Assembly: GCA_021203515.1 (NCBI GenBank)
Contig: JAJQAY010000119.1
Coordinates: forward strand, 1-34,834
DNA from: Bacteroides sp.
Lineage (GTDB): Bacteria; Bacteroidota; Bacteroidia; Bacteroidales; Bacteroidaceae
Length of the DNA: 34,834 nt
Direction: 5' to 3'
The notes under the pieces: generated by a model
What the model saw: only the letters and a program-made list of their open reading frames with translations
The model's database searches: none
Told to the model about the DNA's origin: nothing
Position numbers and translations under genes: made by a program
Part shown: positions 9,358 to 18,236 of the stretch, piece by piece
How the letters are laid out: each line of letters begins with the position of its first letter
Position numbering within the stretch: the first letter of the stretch is position 1

Positions 9358-10338
9358 ATGAAAGTAATCTTTGGGCAGCAAACTACTAAAGTAAAACAAC
9401 TGACCGATCTCATCGGGCAAGATATCTCGATGGGCAAGTATAAGGTGGAAGGTGCCCTGCCTTCTATCAACCAATTGAGCAAAGACTATCATGTGTCCAG
9501 AGATACGGTATTCAAAGCCTTTATTGATTTGAAAGAGCGGGGGATTATCGACTCCACTCCCGGTAAAGGCTATTATGTGGTCAACCGACAGAAGAATATC
9601 CTGCTGCTGCTTGATGAATATTCTCCCTTTAAAGATACTCTCTACAACAGTTTTGTCAAACGTCTTTCTTCCCGTTGCAAAGTCGACCTGTGGTTCCATC
9701 AGTACAACGAATCCTTGTTTAATGCTATCTTGCGTGAATCTATAGGGCGATATAATAAGTATGTCGTGATGAACTTCGATAATGAAAAGTTTTCTCCTTA
9801 TTTATATAAGATAGACTCTTCACGTTTGTTATTGCTTGATTTCGGGCAGTTCGATAAGAAAGAGTATTCGTACATCTGTCAGGACTTTGGCGAATCTTTC
9901 TATCAGGCTATGGCGGAGTTATCCGAAAGGTTGCAGCATTATCGCAAATTAATCCTGTTTCTGACAAAAGAAAGCAAGCATCCCAAGGAAACTTGCGAAT
10001 ATTTCAGGAAGTATTGCGCTGACAACCATTTGGAGAGTGAGGTGATAGAAAGTATGGACGATCGGGAAGTTCATCAGGGAGAAGTCTATATCGCCATTCG
10101 GCAGGTGGACGTGGTGGAGATTGTGAAGAAAAGCCGTATAGCAGGGCTGACGTGCGGCATAGATTTCGGGCTGATAGCCTATAATGATACACCCGCCTAT
10201 GAAGTGATTGACAAGGGGATAACTGCATTGAGCGTTGACTGGAAACAGATGGGGACGATGACGGCAGACTTTATCCTTACCGGTAAACCCGTACAAATTT
10301 ATTTGCCGACAGAGGTTCGTTTGAGAGGCTCGTTGTAG
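9358..10338 (+). CDS. fucR: GntR-family transcriptional regulator of the fucose operon (FucR)
   Basis: 326 aa from the ATG at 9358. An upstream in-frame start (9292) overlaps the likely promoter and adds unconserved residues. Seen: an N-terminal winged helix, GntR type (LPSINQLSKDYHVSRDTVFKAF, then ERGIIDSTPGKGYYV), at about residues 5-78; and a C-terminal periplasmic-binding-protein-like effector domain at about 80-326. Known: B. thetaiotaomicron FucR represses a fuc operon and is relieved by L-fucose. Context: 70 bp before fucI in the same direction. Inferred: it senses fucose and binds the repeats at 10350-10382. Confidence 0.87.
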   Translation: MKVIFGQQTTKVKQLTDLIGQDISMGKYKVEGALPSINQLSKDYHVSRDTVFKAFIDLKERGIIDSTPGKGYYVVNRQKNILLLLDEYSPFKDTLYNSFVKRLSSRCKVDLWFHQYNESLFNAILRESIGRYNKYVVMNFDNEKFSPYLYKIDSSRLLLLDFGQFDKKEYSYICQDFGESFYQAMAELSERLQHYRKLILFLTKESKHPKETCEYFRKYCADNHLESEVIESMDDREVHQGEVYIAIRQVDVVEIVKKSRIAGLTCGIDFGLIAYNDTPAYEVIDKGITALSVDWKQMGTMTADFILTGKPVQIYLPTEVRLRGSL

Positions 10339-10349
10339 CCTTTTTTGCA

Positions 10350-10382
10350 AACTAACATCAGCACAGTTCAGCATAGTTAGTT
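10350..10382 (+). promoter_or_regulatory. Candidate operator in the fucR-fucI gap
   Basis: AACTAAC (10350-10356) and its complement GTTAGTT (10376-10382) flank a 10-bp tandem direct repeat, CAGCACAGTT then CAGCATAGTT (10359-10378). It is the only organised sequence in this 70-bp gap. The position fits a regulator site controlling fucI and the genes after it. Confidence 0.45.
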
Positions 10383-10408
10383 CTTTTATTAACTCAATAT
10401 TATAGAGT

Positions 10409-12182
10409 ATGAAAAAGTATCCGAAAATCGGGATTCGTCCCACTATCGACGGTCGCCAGGGTGGCGTTCGCGAAAGTCTTGAAGAAAAGACCATGAATTT
10501 GGCAAAAGCCGTAGCCGAGTTGATTTCTACCAATCTAAAGAATGGCGATGGAAGTCCGGTAGAGTGTGTAATTGCCGATGGAACCATCGGTCGTGTAGCA
10601 GAAAGTGCTGCTTGTGCTGAGAAGTTCGAACGCGAAGGCGTGGGCTCAACTATCACTGTAACCTCTTGCTGGTGCTATGGTGCCGAGACTATGGACATGA
10701 ACCCGTATTACCCGAAAGCCGTTTGGGGATTTAACGGAACGGAATGCCCGGGAGCAGTTTATCTGGCAGCCGTACTGGCAGGGCATGCACAGAAAGGCTT
10801 GCCGGCTTTCGGCATCTATGGCCGTGATGTTCAGGATTTGAACGACAACTCTATCCCTGCCGATGTTGCAGAGAAGTTGCTGCGTTTTGCTCGTGCCGCA
10901 CAAGCAGTGGCAACCATGCGCGGAAAGTCTTACCTGTCAATGGGTGGTGTCTCAATGGGTATTGCCGGCTCTATCGTCAACCCCGACTTCTTCCAGGAAT
11001 ATCTGTGTATTCGTTGCGAATCGGTAGACTTGACCGAAATCATCCGTCGCATGACCGAAGGCATTTATGACAAGGAAGAGTTTGCCAAAGCGATGGCGTG
11101 GACCGAAAAGAATTGCAAGAAGAACGAAGGCAAGGACTTTAATAATCCTGCAAAGGTAAAGACGCGTGCCCAGAAAGATGAAGACTGGGAATTTATCGTG
11201 AAGATGACTATTATCATGCGCGACCTGATGCAAGGCAATCCGAAGCTGAAAGAGATGGGCTTCAAGGAAGAAGCATTGGGACACAACGCGATTGCCGCCG
11301 GCTTCCAGGGACAACGTCAATGGACTGATTTCTATCCGAACGGTGATTATTCAGAAGCCTTGTTGAATACCTCTTTCGACTGGGACGGCATTCGTGAAGC
11401 CTATGTCGTGGCTACGGAAAATGATGCTTGCAACGGTGTTGCCATGCTCTTCGGCCATTTGTTGACGAACCGTGCACAAATCTTCTCCGATGTGCGTACT
11501 TACTGGAGTCCTGCAGCCGTGAAGCGTGTGACGGGTAAGGAACTGACGGGAATGGCTGCCAACGGAATTATCCACCTGATTAACTCCGGTGCCACTACGC
11601 TGGACGGTACCGGTCAGCAGACCAATGCGCAAGGCGAACCTACGATGAAACCTCATTGGGAAATATCCGAAGAAGAGGTGGAAAAAATGTCTGGAAGCTA
11701 CTACCTGGTATCCTGCCAGTCGTGATTATTTCCGCGGTGGCGGTTTCTCTTCAAACTTCCTTTCTAAGGGTGGAATGCCGGTGACAATGACCCGTCTGAA
11801 CCTTGTAAAAGGCCTTGGTCCCGTGCTTCAGATTGCAGAAGGATGGACGGTTGAGATTGCCCCTGAAATCCATAAACTTCTTGATGAATGTACCGACCGC
11901 ACGTGGCCTACCACTTGGTTTGTGCCCCGTCTGTGCGACAAACCGGCATTCGAAGATGTCTACTCGGTGATGAACAACTGGGGAGCCAATCATGGCGCCA
12001 TCAGCTACGGGCACATCGGGCAGGATTTGATTACGCTGGCTTCCATGCTTCGCATCCCCGTCTGCATGCACAATGTAGATGAGAAGAAGATTTTCCGTCC
12101 GGCTGCCTGGAACGCTTTCGGTATGGATAAAGAGGGTGCCGATTATCGTGCTTGCGCAACTTACGGTCCTATCTATAAATAA
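10409..12182 (+). CDS. fucI: L-fucose isomerase, one frameshift
   Basis: About 590 aa when rejoined, normal for FucI. It converts L-fucose to L-fuculose, using Mn2+. Seen: [19 protein letters not shown] at the start; [19 protein letters not shown] and [10 protein letters not shown], carrying the Glu and Asp metal ligands; and [18 protein letters not shown] near the end with the third ligand His. The frame breaks at 11682-11687, a run of six A where five would keep the frame ([21 protein letters not shown]). This is an insertion in a homopolymer and probably a sequencing error. First structural gene of the operon; fucO follows after 28 bp. Confidence 0.93.
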
Positions 12183-12210
12183 TAAGTAGTACCATTAAAA
12201 AGTAGAAATA

Positions 12211-13365
12211 ATGATTAACCGATTTATATTAAACGAAGTATCGTATTTCGGACCGGGAGCACGTGAAGTGCTCCCTCAAGAAATCTTCCGTTTGGGACTG
12301 CATAAGGCATTTGTTGTCACTGATAAAGACCTTATCAAGTTTGGAGTAGCCGATAAAGTACTGGACGTGCTCAAGACTGCGGGTATTCCTTATGAGATAT
12401 TTAGTGAAATCAAACCCAACCCCACGGTGACTAATGTGAAAGCAGGCGTAAAGGCGTTTGCCGCATCGGGCGCCGACTTCATCCTGGCTATTGGTGGCGG
12501 CTCGTCCATCGATACGGCAAAAGCTATCGGAATTATCACGAACAATCCCGATTTCAGTGATGTCGTTTCTTTGGAAGGCGTAGCGGATACGAAGAAGAAA
12601 TCCGTTCCCATTATTGCACTTCCCACAACGGCCGGAACTGCAGCCGAGGTGACCATCAACTATGTCATCACCGACGAAGTGAACGAGAAGAAAATGGTAT
12701 GTGTCGACCCGAATGACATTCCGGCTATTGCCATTGTCGATGCCGAGTTGATGTACACGTTGCCCAAGAGCCTGACGGCTTCTACCGGATTGGATGCCCT
12801 GACGCACGCTATTGAAGGGCTGATAACCAAGGGAGCCTGGGAAATGAGCGATATGTTCGAGATTAAAGCTATCGAAATGATTACCCGTTATCTGGAGACG
12901 GCAGTCAACGAACCTTCCAATGCGGAGGCACGCAACGGTATGGCTGTGGCGCAGTATATCGCCGGAATGGCCTTCTCCAATGTCAGCCTGGGTGTGGTGC
13001 ATGGCATGGCCCATCCGTTGGGAGCCATCTTCGACATTCCGCACGGGGTGGCGAATGCGTTGTTGCTGCCGCTGATTATGGAATTTAATGCTCCGGCTGC
13101 GCTCGATAAATATGTGGATATAGCCAAAGCGATGAATGTGTATACTCCGGGTATGAGTAAAGAGGCTGCCGCGCAGGCTGCTGTCGACGCCGTCAAGGCA
13201 TTGGCAATCCGTGTAGGCATTCCGCAGCATTTGTCTGAACTGGGCATAAAGGAGGCGGATTTGGAACGTCTGGCTGAGGCTGCTTTTGCAGATGTGTGTA
13301 CGCCGGGCAATCCACGCGAGGTATCTAAAGAAATTATTCTTGAACTTTATAAGAAAGCATTATGA
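12211..13365 (+). CDS. fucO: Lactaldehyde reductase (iron-dependent alcohol dehydrogenase family)
   Basis: 384 aa, the length of E. coli FucO (383). It reduces L-lactaldehyde from the aldolase step to 1,2-propanediol with NADH. Seen: the nucleotide-binding AIGGGSSIDTAKAIG at about residues 90-105; and the metal site STGLDALTHAIEG (Asp, His), then VVHGMAHPLGAIFDIPHG with two further His. Its place inside the operon couples fucose breakdown to redox balance under anaerobic conditions. It overlaps fucA by 4 bp (ATGA), indicating translational coupling. Confidence 0.92.
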   Translation: MINRFILNEVSYFGPGAREVLPQEIFRLGLHKAFVVTDKDLIKFGVADKVLDVLKTAGIPYEIFSEIKPNPTVTNVKAGVKAFAASGADFILAIGGGSSIDTAKAIGIITNNPDFSDVVSLEGVADTKKKSVPIIALPTTAGTAAEVTINYVITDEVNEKKMVCVDPNDIPAIAIVDAELMYTLPKSLTASTGLDALTHAIEGLITKGAWEMSDMFEIKAIEMITRYLETAVNEPSNAEARNGMAVAQYIAGMAFSNVSLGVVHGMAHPLGAIFDIPHGVANALLLPLIMEFNAPAALDKYVDIAKAMNVYTPGMSKEAAAQAAVDAVKALAIRVGIPQHLSELGIKEADLERLAEAAFADVCTPGNPREVSKEIILELYKKAL

Positions 13366-14000
13366 TAACAAACGAACAAATCGAACAGTTTATCGCTCAG
13401 GCTCATCGGGTAGGAGATGCCGGGATTACCGTATGCAGTAGTGGAAACTTGTCATGGCGCATCGGTGATGAGGTGCTGGTGTCCGGTACCGGCTCATGGG
13501 TTCCTTCCCTGACGAAGGAAAAAGTATCCGTTTGCCGTCTTTCAACGGGAGAAGTGCTCAACGGAGTAAAGCCTTCGATGGAAAGCGGTTTTCATCTGGG
13601 AGTCCTTCGCGAACGTCCGGATGTGAATGTGGTGCTTCACTTCCAGTCACACTATGCTACGGCGGTGGCTTGCATGAAGAACCGTCCGACGAATTTCAAT
13701 GTAACGGCGGAAGTTCCGTGTCATGTGGGAAGTGAAATTCCGGTCATCCCTTATTATCGTCCGGGCTCGAAAGAGCTGGCGCAGGCTGTCATCACTAACA
13801 TGAAAGACCATAACTCCGTGCTGTTGCTGAAACACGGGCAAGTGGTATGCGGTAAGGACTTCGACCAGGCTTTTGAGCGTGCCATGTTCTTTGAAATGGC
13901 TTGCCGCATCATTATCCAGTCCGGTGGCGATTACACCGTATTGACACCTGAAGAGATTGATGACCTTGAAACGTATATCTTAGGGAAAAAGACGAAATGA
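13362..14000 (+). CDS. fucA: L-fuculose-1-phosphate aldolase (class II aldolase/adducin family)
   Basis: 212 aa. It splits L-fuculose-1-phosphate into dihydroxyacetone phosphate and L-lactaldehyde. Seen: SSGNLSWR near the N-terminus; PSMESGFHLG with the catalytic acid Glu74; LHFQSHYATAV; and KHGQVVCGKDFDQAFERA with His158. In E. coli FucA zinc is held by His92, His94 and His155. Here the first and third His are kept (93 and 158), but the second position is Gln95, with another His at 97. It overlaps both neighbours by 4 bp. The operon context makes the assignment strong despite the substitution. Confidence 0.9.
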   Translation: MITNEQIEQFIAQAHRVGDAGITVCSSGNLSWRIGDEVLVSGTGSWVPSLTKEKVSVCRLSTGEVLNGVKPSMESGFHLGVLRERPDVNVVLHFQSHYATAVACMKNRPTNFNVTAEVPCHVGSEIPVIPYYRPGSKELAQAVITNMKDHNSVLLLKHGQVVCGKDFDQAFERAMFFEMACRIIIQSGGDYTVLTPEEIDDLETYILGKKTK

Positions 14001-15388
14001 TGTTGAGTGTCTATTTAGCTGTTGATTTTGGTGCCGGAAGCGGTCGGGTTATGGCCGGCTTCGTCAGTGATGGAATGGTAAATCTGGAAGAGATTTACCG
14101 CTTCCCGAACCGGCAAGTGCGTTTGGGCAACCATCTTTACTGGGACTTTCCGGCCTTGTTTGCAGATATGAAGCAGGGCATCCGGGAAGCCGTTCGCAAG
14201 GGATACCATATAAAATGTATCGGCATTGATACGTGGGGAGTAGATTTCGGACTGATTGACAAAAAAGGCGACTTGTTGGGTAATCCGGTTTGTTATCGTG
14301 ACTCGCGGACTAACGGGCTCTCTAAAGAGTATTTTGCCGGTACGGATATTTCCCGTCATTATGCAGAAGCCGGTATTCAGGTGATGGACATCAATACGCT
14401 TTTCCAGTTGTACAGCCTGAAGAAAGAGGAAGACGCTTCGCTGGCCGTGGCAGATAAATTGTTGTTCATGCCCGACCTTTTCAGCTATTTCCTCACCGGA
14501 GTGGCGAATAATGAGTATAGCATTGCATCGACCTCCGAACTGCTGGATGCACGCAGTCGGACGTGGAATTGGGACTTAATTCGTCAGCTTGGTTTGCCGG
14601 AGCACCTTTTCGGAGAAATTGTGATGCCCGGCACGGTGCGTGGCACATTGAAGAAGGAACTTGCCGAGGAATTCGGTTTGGATTATGACGTAGAAGTGAT
14701 AGCTGTAGGCTCACATGATACGGCAAGTGCTGCATACACAGCCGGTATGGATGCAGCCCCTTCCGTCTCTGCATTCTTGAGCTCAGGTACTTGGTCGTTG
14801 CTAGGCATCGAGGTCGATGAACCTATTCTGACGGAAGAGGCGCGACTGGCAGGCTTTACCAATGAAGGCGGTGTAGGAGGGAAAATTCGTTTCCTGCAAA
14901 ACATCACAGGGCTATGGATACTGCAACGGCTGATAGCCCAGTGGGGCGAAAGCAGAAAGGAAACTGACTATGATGTGTTGATTGCTGCTGCTGAGGTTTC
15001 GGATATTACTTCTGTGATTGATGTAGATGCAGCGGCTTTTGTATGCCCTTCAGATATGGAAGCGGCTATTGCGGATTATTGTCGTGCGCGACGAATGCAG
15101 GTTCCTGAAACGCAGGGTGACTATGTGCGATGTGTGTTGCAGTCGTTGGCGCAACGCTACAAGCAAGGCCTTGAGCAACTGAACAGTCTGCTGCCTGCTC
15201 CGGTAGAAGCCTTGCGCATCATTGGTGGCGGTTGTCGTAATCGTCTGCTGAACCGGTTGACGGAGGAAGCCTTGGGTATTCCCGTATATGCCGGGCCGGT
15301 GGAGGCTACTGCTATCGGCAATATTCTGGTGCAAGCCTTGGCTAAAGGAGAAATCAAGAGCCGGGATGAAATTAAAGTAATCATTTAA
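13997..15388 (+). CDS. fucK: L-fuculokinase (FGGY family, rhamnulokinase-like)
   Basis: 463 aa. It phosphorylates L-fuculose at C1 with ATP. Seen: VDFGAGSGRVMAGF at the N-terminus (phosphate-binding loop); CIGIDTWGVDFGLID; VGSHDTASAAYTAG; FLSSGTWSLLG; and IIGGGCRNRLLNRLTEEALG (adenosine motif) in the C-terminal half. The protein resembles RhaB more than E. coli FucK. That could suggest rhamnulokinase, but the fucI/fucA/fucP setting argues for fuculose. The start overlaps the fucA stop by 4 bp; ATG at 14000 is an alternative. Confidence 0.88.
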   Translation: MMLSVYLAVDFGAGSGRVMAGFVSDGMVNLEEIYRFPNRQVRLGNHLYWDFPALFADMKQGIREAVRKGYHIKCIGIDTWGVDFGLIDKKGDLLGNPVCYRDSRTNGLSKEYFAGTDISRHYAEAGIQVMDINTLFQLYSLKKEEDASLAVADKLLFMPDLFSYFLTGVANNEYSIASTSELLDARSRTWNWDLIRQLGLPEHLFGEIVMPGTVRGTLKKELAEEFGLDYDVEVIAVGSHDTASAAYTAGMDAAPSVSAFLSSGTWSLLGIEVDEPILTEEARLAGFTNEGGVGGKIRFLQNITGLWILQRLIAQWGESRKETDYDVLIAAAEVSDITSVIDVDAAAFVCPSDMEAAIADYCRARRMQVPETQGDYVRCVLQSLAQRYKQGLEQLNSLLPAPVEALRIIGGGCRNRLLNRLTEEALGIPVYAGPVEATAIGNILVQALAKGEIKSRDEIKVII

Positions 15389-15401
15389 GAAAGCAGAAAC
15401 T

Positions 15402-15791
15402 ATGGAAACAACAATGAAGGGCTATCGGGCCAAGGAACACCACCAACCGGTAGAACGCTATTGCCGGACATTGGACCTGCGTGACGACCCGGAACTGATA
15501 ACCGAATACCGCCGCCGTCATAGCCGGGAACATATATGGCCCGAAGTGATAGCCGGCATTCGCGAAGTAGGAATTCTTGAAATGGAGATATACATAACGG
15601 GTACCCGCTTGTTCATAATAGTCGAAGTTCCGTTGGGCTTTGATTGGGAGGCAGCTATGGACCGTCTTGCCATCATGCCCCGACAACGGGATTGGGAAGA
15701 CTACATGGGCATCTTCCAACAAGTGAAGCCCGGTAGTACATCGGCCGAGAAGTGGCAGCCTATGGAGCGCATGTTCCATCTATATGAGTAA
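15402..15791 (+). CDS. Mutarotase of the L-rhamnose mutarotase family, likely serving L-fucose
   Basis: 129 aa. Seen: RYCRTLDLRDDPELITEYRRRH, then HIWPEVIAGIREVGILEMEIYITGTRLF, and a C-terminal W-rich part, typical of RhaM/YiiL-type ferredoxin-like sugar mutarotases. Known: these interconvert alpha and beta anomers of 6-deoxy sugars so that the isomerase gets its substrate form. Inferred from position between the kinase and permease: it acts on L-fucose. It may match the small fucX gene described in Bacteroides fuc operons; I could not verify that. The first in-frame ATG (15402) was used; ATG at 15414 would also work. Confidence 0.82.
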   Translation: METTMKGYRAKEHHQPVERYCRTLDLRDDPELITEYRRRHSREHIWPEVIAGIREVGILEMEIYITGTRLFIIVEVPLGFDWEAAMDRLAIMPRQRDWEDYMGIFQQVKPGSTSAEKWQPMERMFHLYE

Positions 15792-15814
15792 TTAATGACA
15801 AACCTTTTAATACC

Positions 15815-17140
15815 ATGAGTGACACAAAGAAATCTTCTATTATAAGTAAGGATGGCGTAAGCTATCTGGTTCCTTTTATACTGGTAACCAGTTGCTTTGC
15901 CCTTTGGGGATTTGCCAATGACATTACGAACCCGATGGTAAAGGCCTTTTCCAAGATATTCCGCATGAGCGTCACGGACGGTGCGCTGGTGCAAGTTGCA
16001 TTCTATGGCGGTTATTTTGCTATGGCATTTCCTGCAGCGATGTTCATCCGTAAGTTCTCCTATAAAGCCGGGGTGCTGATGGGATTGGGTATGTATGCGT
16101 TGGGCACTTTCTTGTTCTTCCCTGCCATGTTGACGGGAAGTTATTATCCGTTCCTGATAGCCTATTTTATCCTGACGTGTGGTCTGTCGTTTCTTGAAAC
16201 GAGCAGCAATCCTTATATCTTGTCAATGGGTACGGAAGAAACGGCTACCCGCCGTTTGAACCTGGCCCAGTCGTTCAATCCGATGGGGTCATTGCTGGGT
16301 ATGTATGTGGCGATGAACTTCATTCAAAACCGTTTGAACCCGATGGATACGCTTGAGCGTAGTCAGCTCTCGGCTGCTGATTTTGAGGCGGTGCGAGACT
16401 CTGATTTAGCGGTATTGATTGTACCTTATCTGATTATTGGGGCGGTCATCATGGTTATGTTGCTTTTAATTCGTATGGTGAAGATGCCCCGGAATGCCGA
16501 CCAGTCTCATGACATCAATTTCTTCCCGACGTTGAAGCGTATATTCTCTATCAAGCATTATCGGAAAGGGGTGGTTGCACAGTTCTTCTATGTGGGTGCG
16601 CAGATTATGTGCTGGACATTTATTATTCAGTATGGCACCCGTCTGTTCATGTCTCAGGGCATGGGAGAGAAGGCGGCGGAAGTGTTGTCGCAGCAATATA
16701 ATATTGTAGCGATGATAATCTTCTGTGTGAGTCGCTTTGTGTGCACCTTCATTCTTCGTTATCTAAGTCCGGGCTTGTTGCTGAAGGTGTTGGCTATTGC
16801 TGCCTGCGGATTTACGTTTGGCGTTATATTCCTGCAGAATATCGGGGGGATGTATTGCCTGGTCGGAGTGTCCGCTTGTATGTCGCTGATGTTCCCCACC
16901 ATTTACGGAATTGCCTTGCAAGGATTGGGCGACGATGCCAAGTTTGGAGCTGCCGGACTGATTATGGCTATCCTGGGAGGTTCGATGCTGCCGCCGCTTC
17001 AGGCTAGTATCATCGACCAGCAAACTTTGTTCGGTATGCCTGCGGTTAACCTGTCATTCATACTTCCGTTTATCTGTTTTGTGGTGATTATCATATATGG
17101 GCACCGCTCTTATGCAAGGAGGAAAAATAGACAGGTGTAA
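15815..17140 (+). CDS. fucP: L-fucose:H+ symporter (MFS, FHS family)
   Basis: 441 aa, inner membrane, about twelve transmembrane helices. Seen: SCFALWGFANDITNPMVKAF in helix 1, the FHS-family N-terminal signature; GGYFAMAFPAA in helix 2; SFLETSSNPYILSMG; LAQSFNPMGSLLGM; and the C-terminal half with GLGDDAKFGAAGLIMAILGG. Length and motifs match FucP (E. coli 438 aa). Last gene of the fuc operon; a terminator-like stem follows. Intact. Confidence 0.93.
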   Translation: MSDTKKSSIISKDGVSYLVPFILVTSCFALWGFANDITNPMVKAFSKIFRMSVTDGALVQVAFYGGYFAMAFPAAMFIRKFSYKAGVLMGLGMYALGTFLFFPAMLTGSYYPFLIAYFILTCGLSFLETSSNPYILSMGTEETATRRLNLAQSFNPMGSLLGMYVAMNFIQNRLNPMDTLERSQLSAADFEAVRDSDLAVLIVPYLIIGAVIMVMLLLIRMVKMPRNADQSHDINFFPTLKRIFSIKHYRKGVVAQFFYVGAQIMCWTFIIQYGTRLFMSQGMGEKAAEVLSQQYNIVAMIIFCVSRFVCTFILRYLSPGLLLKVLAIAACGFTFGVIFLQNIGGMYCLVGVSACMSLMFPTIYGIALQGLGDDAKFGAAGLIMAILGGSMLPPLQASIIDQQTLFGMPAVNLSFILPFICFVVIIIYGHRSYARRKNRQV

Positions 17141-17177
17141 TGAATGAGTAAATATACTACATAAATGTTTTCATTCT

Positions 17178-17217
17178 ATTACCACTTTCTTCTAATAGAG
17201 AGAGGTAGTAATTTTTT
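17178..17217 (+). terminator. Terminator at the end of the fucose operon
   Basis: ATTACCACTTTCTTCTA (17178-17194) pairs, with wobbles and two mismatches, with TAGAGAGAGGTAGTAAT (17196-17212), followed by six T. It lies 38 bp after the fucP stop. Confidence 0.6.
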
Positions 17218-17289
17218 ATAAAGCTGACTTTAATACCTTTTTCCTTTTTTATTTCCTGATTTTTACATACGTTTGTAACATCTTAACCA

Positions 17290-17297
17290 TACCTTTG
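17290..17297 (+). promoter_or_regulatory. -7 element of the ECF sigma gene
   Basis: TACCTTTG matches TANNTTTG exactly, 24 bp before the ATG. The nearest TTTG (17272-17275) is only 14 bases upstream, so the -33 half is off-consensus. It suggests housekeeping transcription of the sigma gene, unlike fecR and susC. Confidence 0.45.
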
Positions 17298-17320
17298 TGC
17301 TCGAAACCTAAAAACGGTAT

Positions 17321-17925
17321 ATGTACGCAGCCAATATTCTTAATGACGAACGTTCACTTGTTCTCCGATTGATAGATGGAGATGAGGATGCTTTTTGCGA
17401 ACTTTATGCTGCTTATAAAAACGTTTGATATACTTCGCGATGCGTTTTTTTTTGAAGTCGCGCGAGCATGCCGAAGACATTTTTCAGGATGCTTTTGCCA
17501 TTGTTTGGCAGAGCCGTCATTTTATTAATCCTAATACTTCTTTTTCCTCGTATCTCTACACAATTATGCGTAATCGTATTTTAAATCAATTGCGGGATTT
17601 GGCAAATCAAGATAAACTGAAACAACAAATCCTTTCGCAGGCGGTGAATTATAGCAATGATACGAAGGATGAAGTTTTTGTCAATGATTTGCGGCTCTTT
17701 ATTTCCCGTGCATTGCAGCAATTGACATCCAGGCAGCGCGAAATTTTTGAAATGAGTCGGGAACAGCAAATATCTCATAAAGAGATTGCCGAGACTTTGG
17801 GCATTTCCGTTAATACGGTGCAGGAGTCTATTTCTACTTCATTGAGAGCACTTCGCACTTATCTGGAGAAAAACTCCGTACTCAGCGCCGACCTTATTTT
17901 GCTTCTTATTTGCCTCAATTTATAA
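17321..17925 (+). CDS. ECF-type RNA polymerase sigma-70 factor, one frameshift
   Basis: About 202 aa when rejoined. Seen: the ATG at 17321 gives a region 1.2/2 start (LVLRLIDGDEDAFCELYAAYKN). One base is missing at about 17415-17420, after which the frame reads LIYFAMRFFLKSREHAEDIFQD (region 2) and continues to region 4 (LTSRQREIFEMSREQQ, then SHKEIAETLGISVNTVQESI, helix-turn-helix). Known: Bacteroides ECF sigmas beside FecR and STN-type SusC respond to substrate at the outer membrane. Inferred target: the shared motif upstream of fecR and susC. Confidence 0.88.
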
Positions 17926-17960
17926 TGCGGATACAAAAGATAAATGAAGAGGCTCGATTG

Positions 17961-18098
17961 AAGTTAACTAAATAGGATGTAATAAGTTAACTTCATACAT
18001 CATAATAAGTTAACTTCATTGACTCTAGTAAGTTAACTTCATACGGCATAATAAGTTAACTTCGTACGACATAGTTTGTTAACTTCCTGTAGCTATAA
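17961..18098. repeat. Six-unit tandem array of AAGTTAACTT palindromes, period 23 bp
   Basis: Units start at 17961, 17984, 18007, 18030, 18053 and 18076, exactly 23 bp apart. Each has an 11-bp core (AAGTTAACTTC, degenerate at both ends of the array) around GTTAAC, then a 12-bp variable spacer with partly repeated words (ATACATCATAAT, ATACGGCATAAT). It fills most of the 311-bp gap between the sigma and FecR genes. No gene lies in the gap. Confidence 0.95.
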
Positions 18099-18159
18099 TG
18101 CTTTACCTCCTATACCTTACTTCAGAAAATAGCTTAAAACTTTAAAAAAGGTTAAGTGC

Positions 18160-18189
18160 ACCCTAGTGCTTTTCCCTTTGTGTGTATTA
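18160..18189 (+). promoter_or_regulatory. Candidate ECF-sigma promoter of fecR
   Basis: ACCCTAG (18160-18166), 13 bases, then GTGTGTATTA (18180-18189), 47 bp before the fecR start. The same two words with the same 13-base spacing recur upstream of susC. The two-box form and spacing fit a -35/-10 pair for an ECF sigma factor. Confidence 0.6.
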
Positions 18190-18236
18190 CCAGATATAAA
18201 AAGATATGCTTAAAGTGACCTTTACACTCAAGAATT

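Noticed and set aside
11682..11687. Programmed frameshift in fucI
   Set aside because: FucI is a single-frame enzyme elsewhere, the site is a plain A-run, and many similar breaks occur nearby.
17961..18098. CRISPR array
   Set aside because: Repeats are only 10-11 bp, spacers 12 bp and partly similar to each other, and no cas genes are present.
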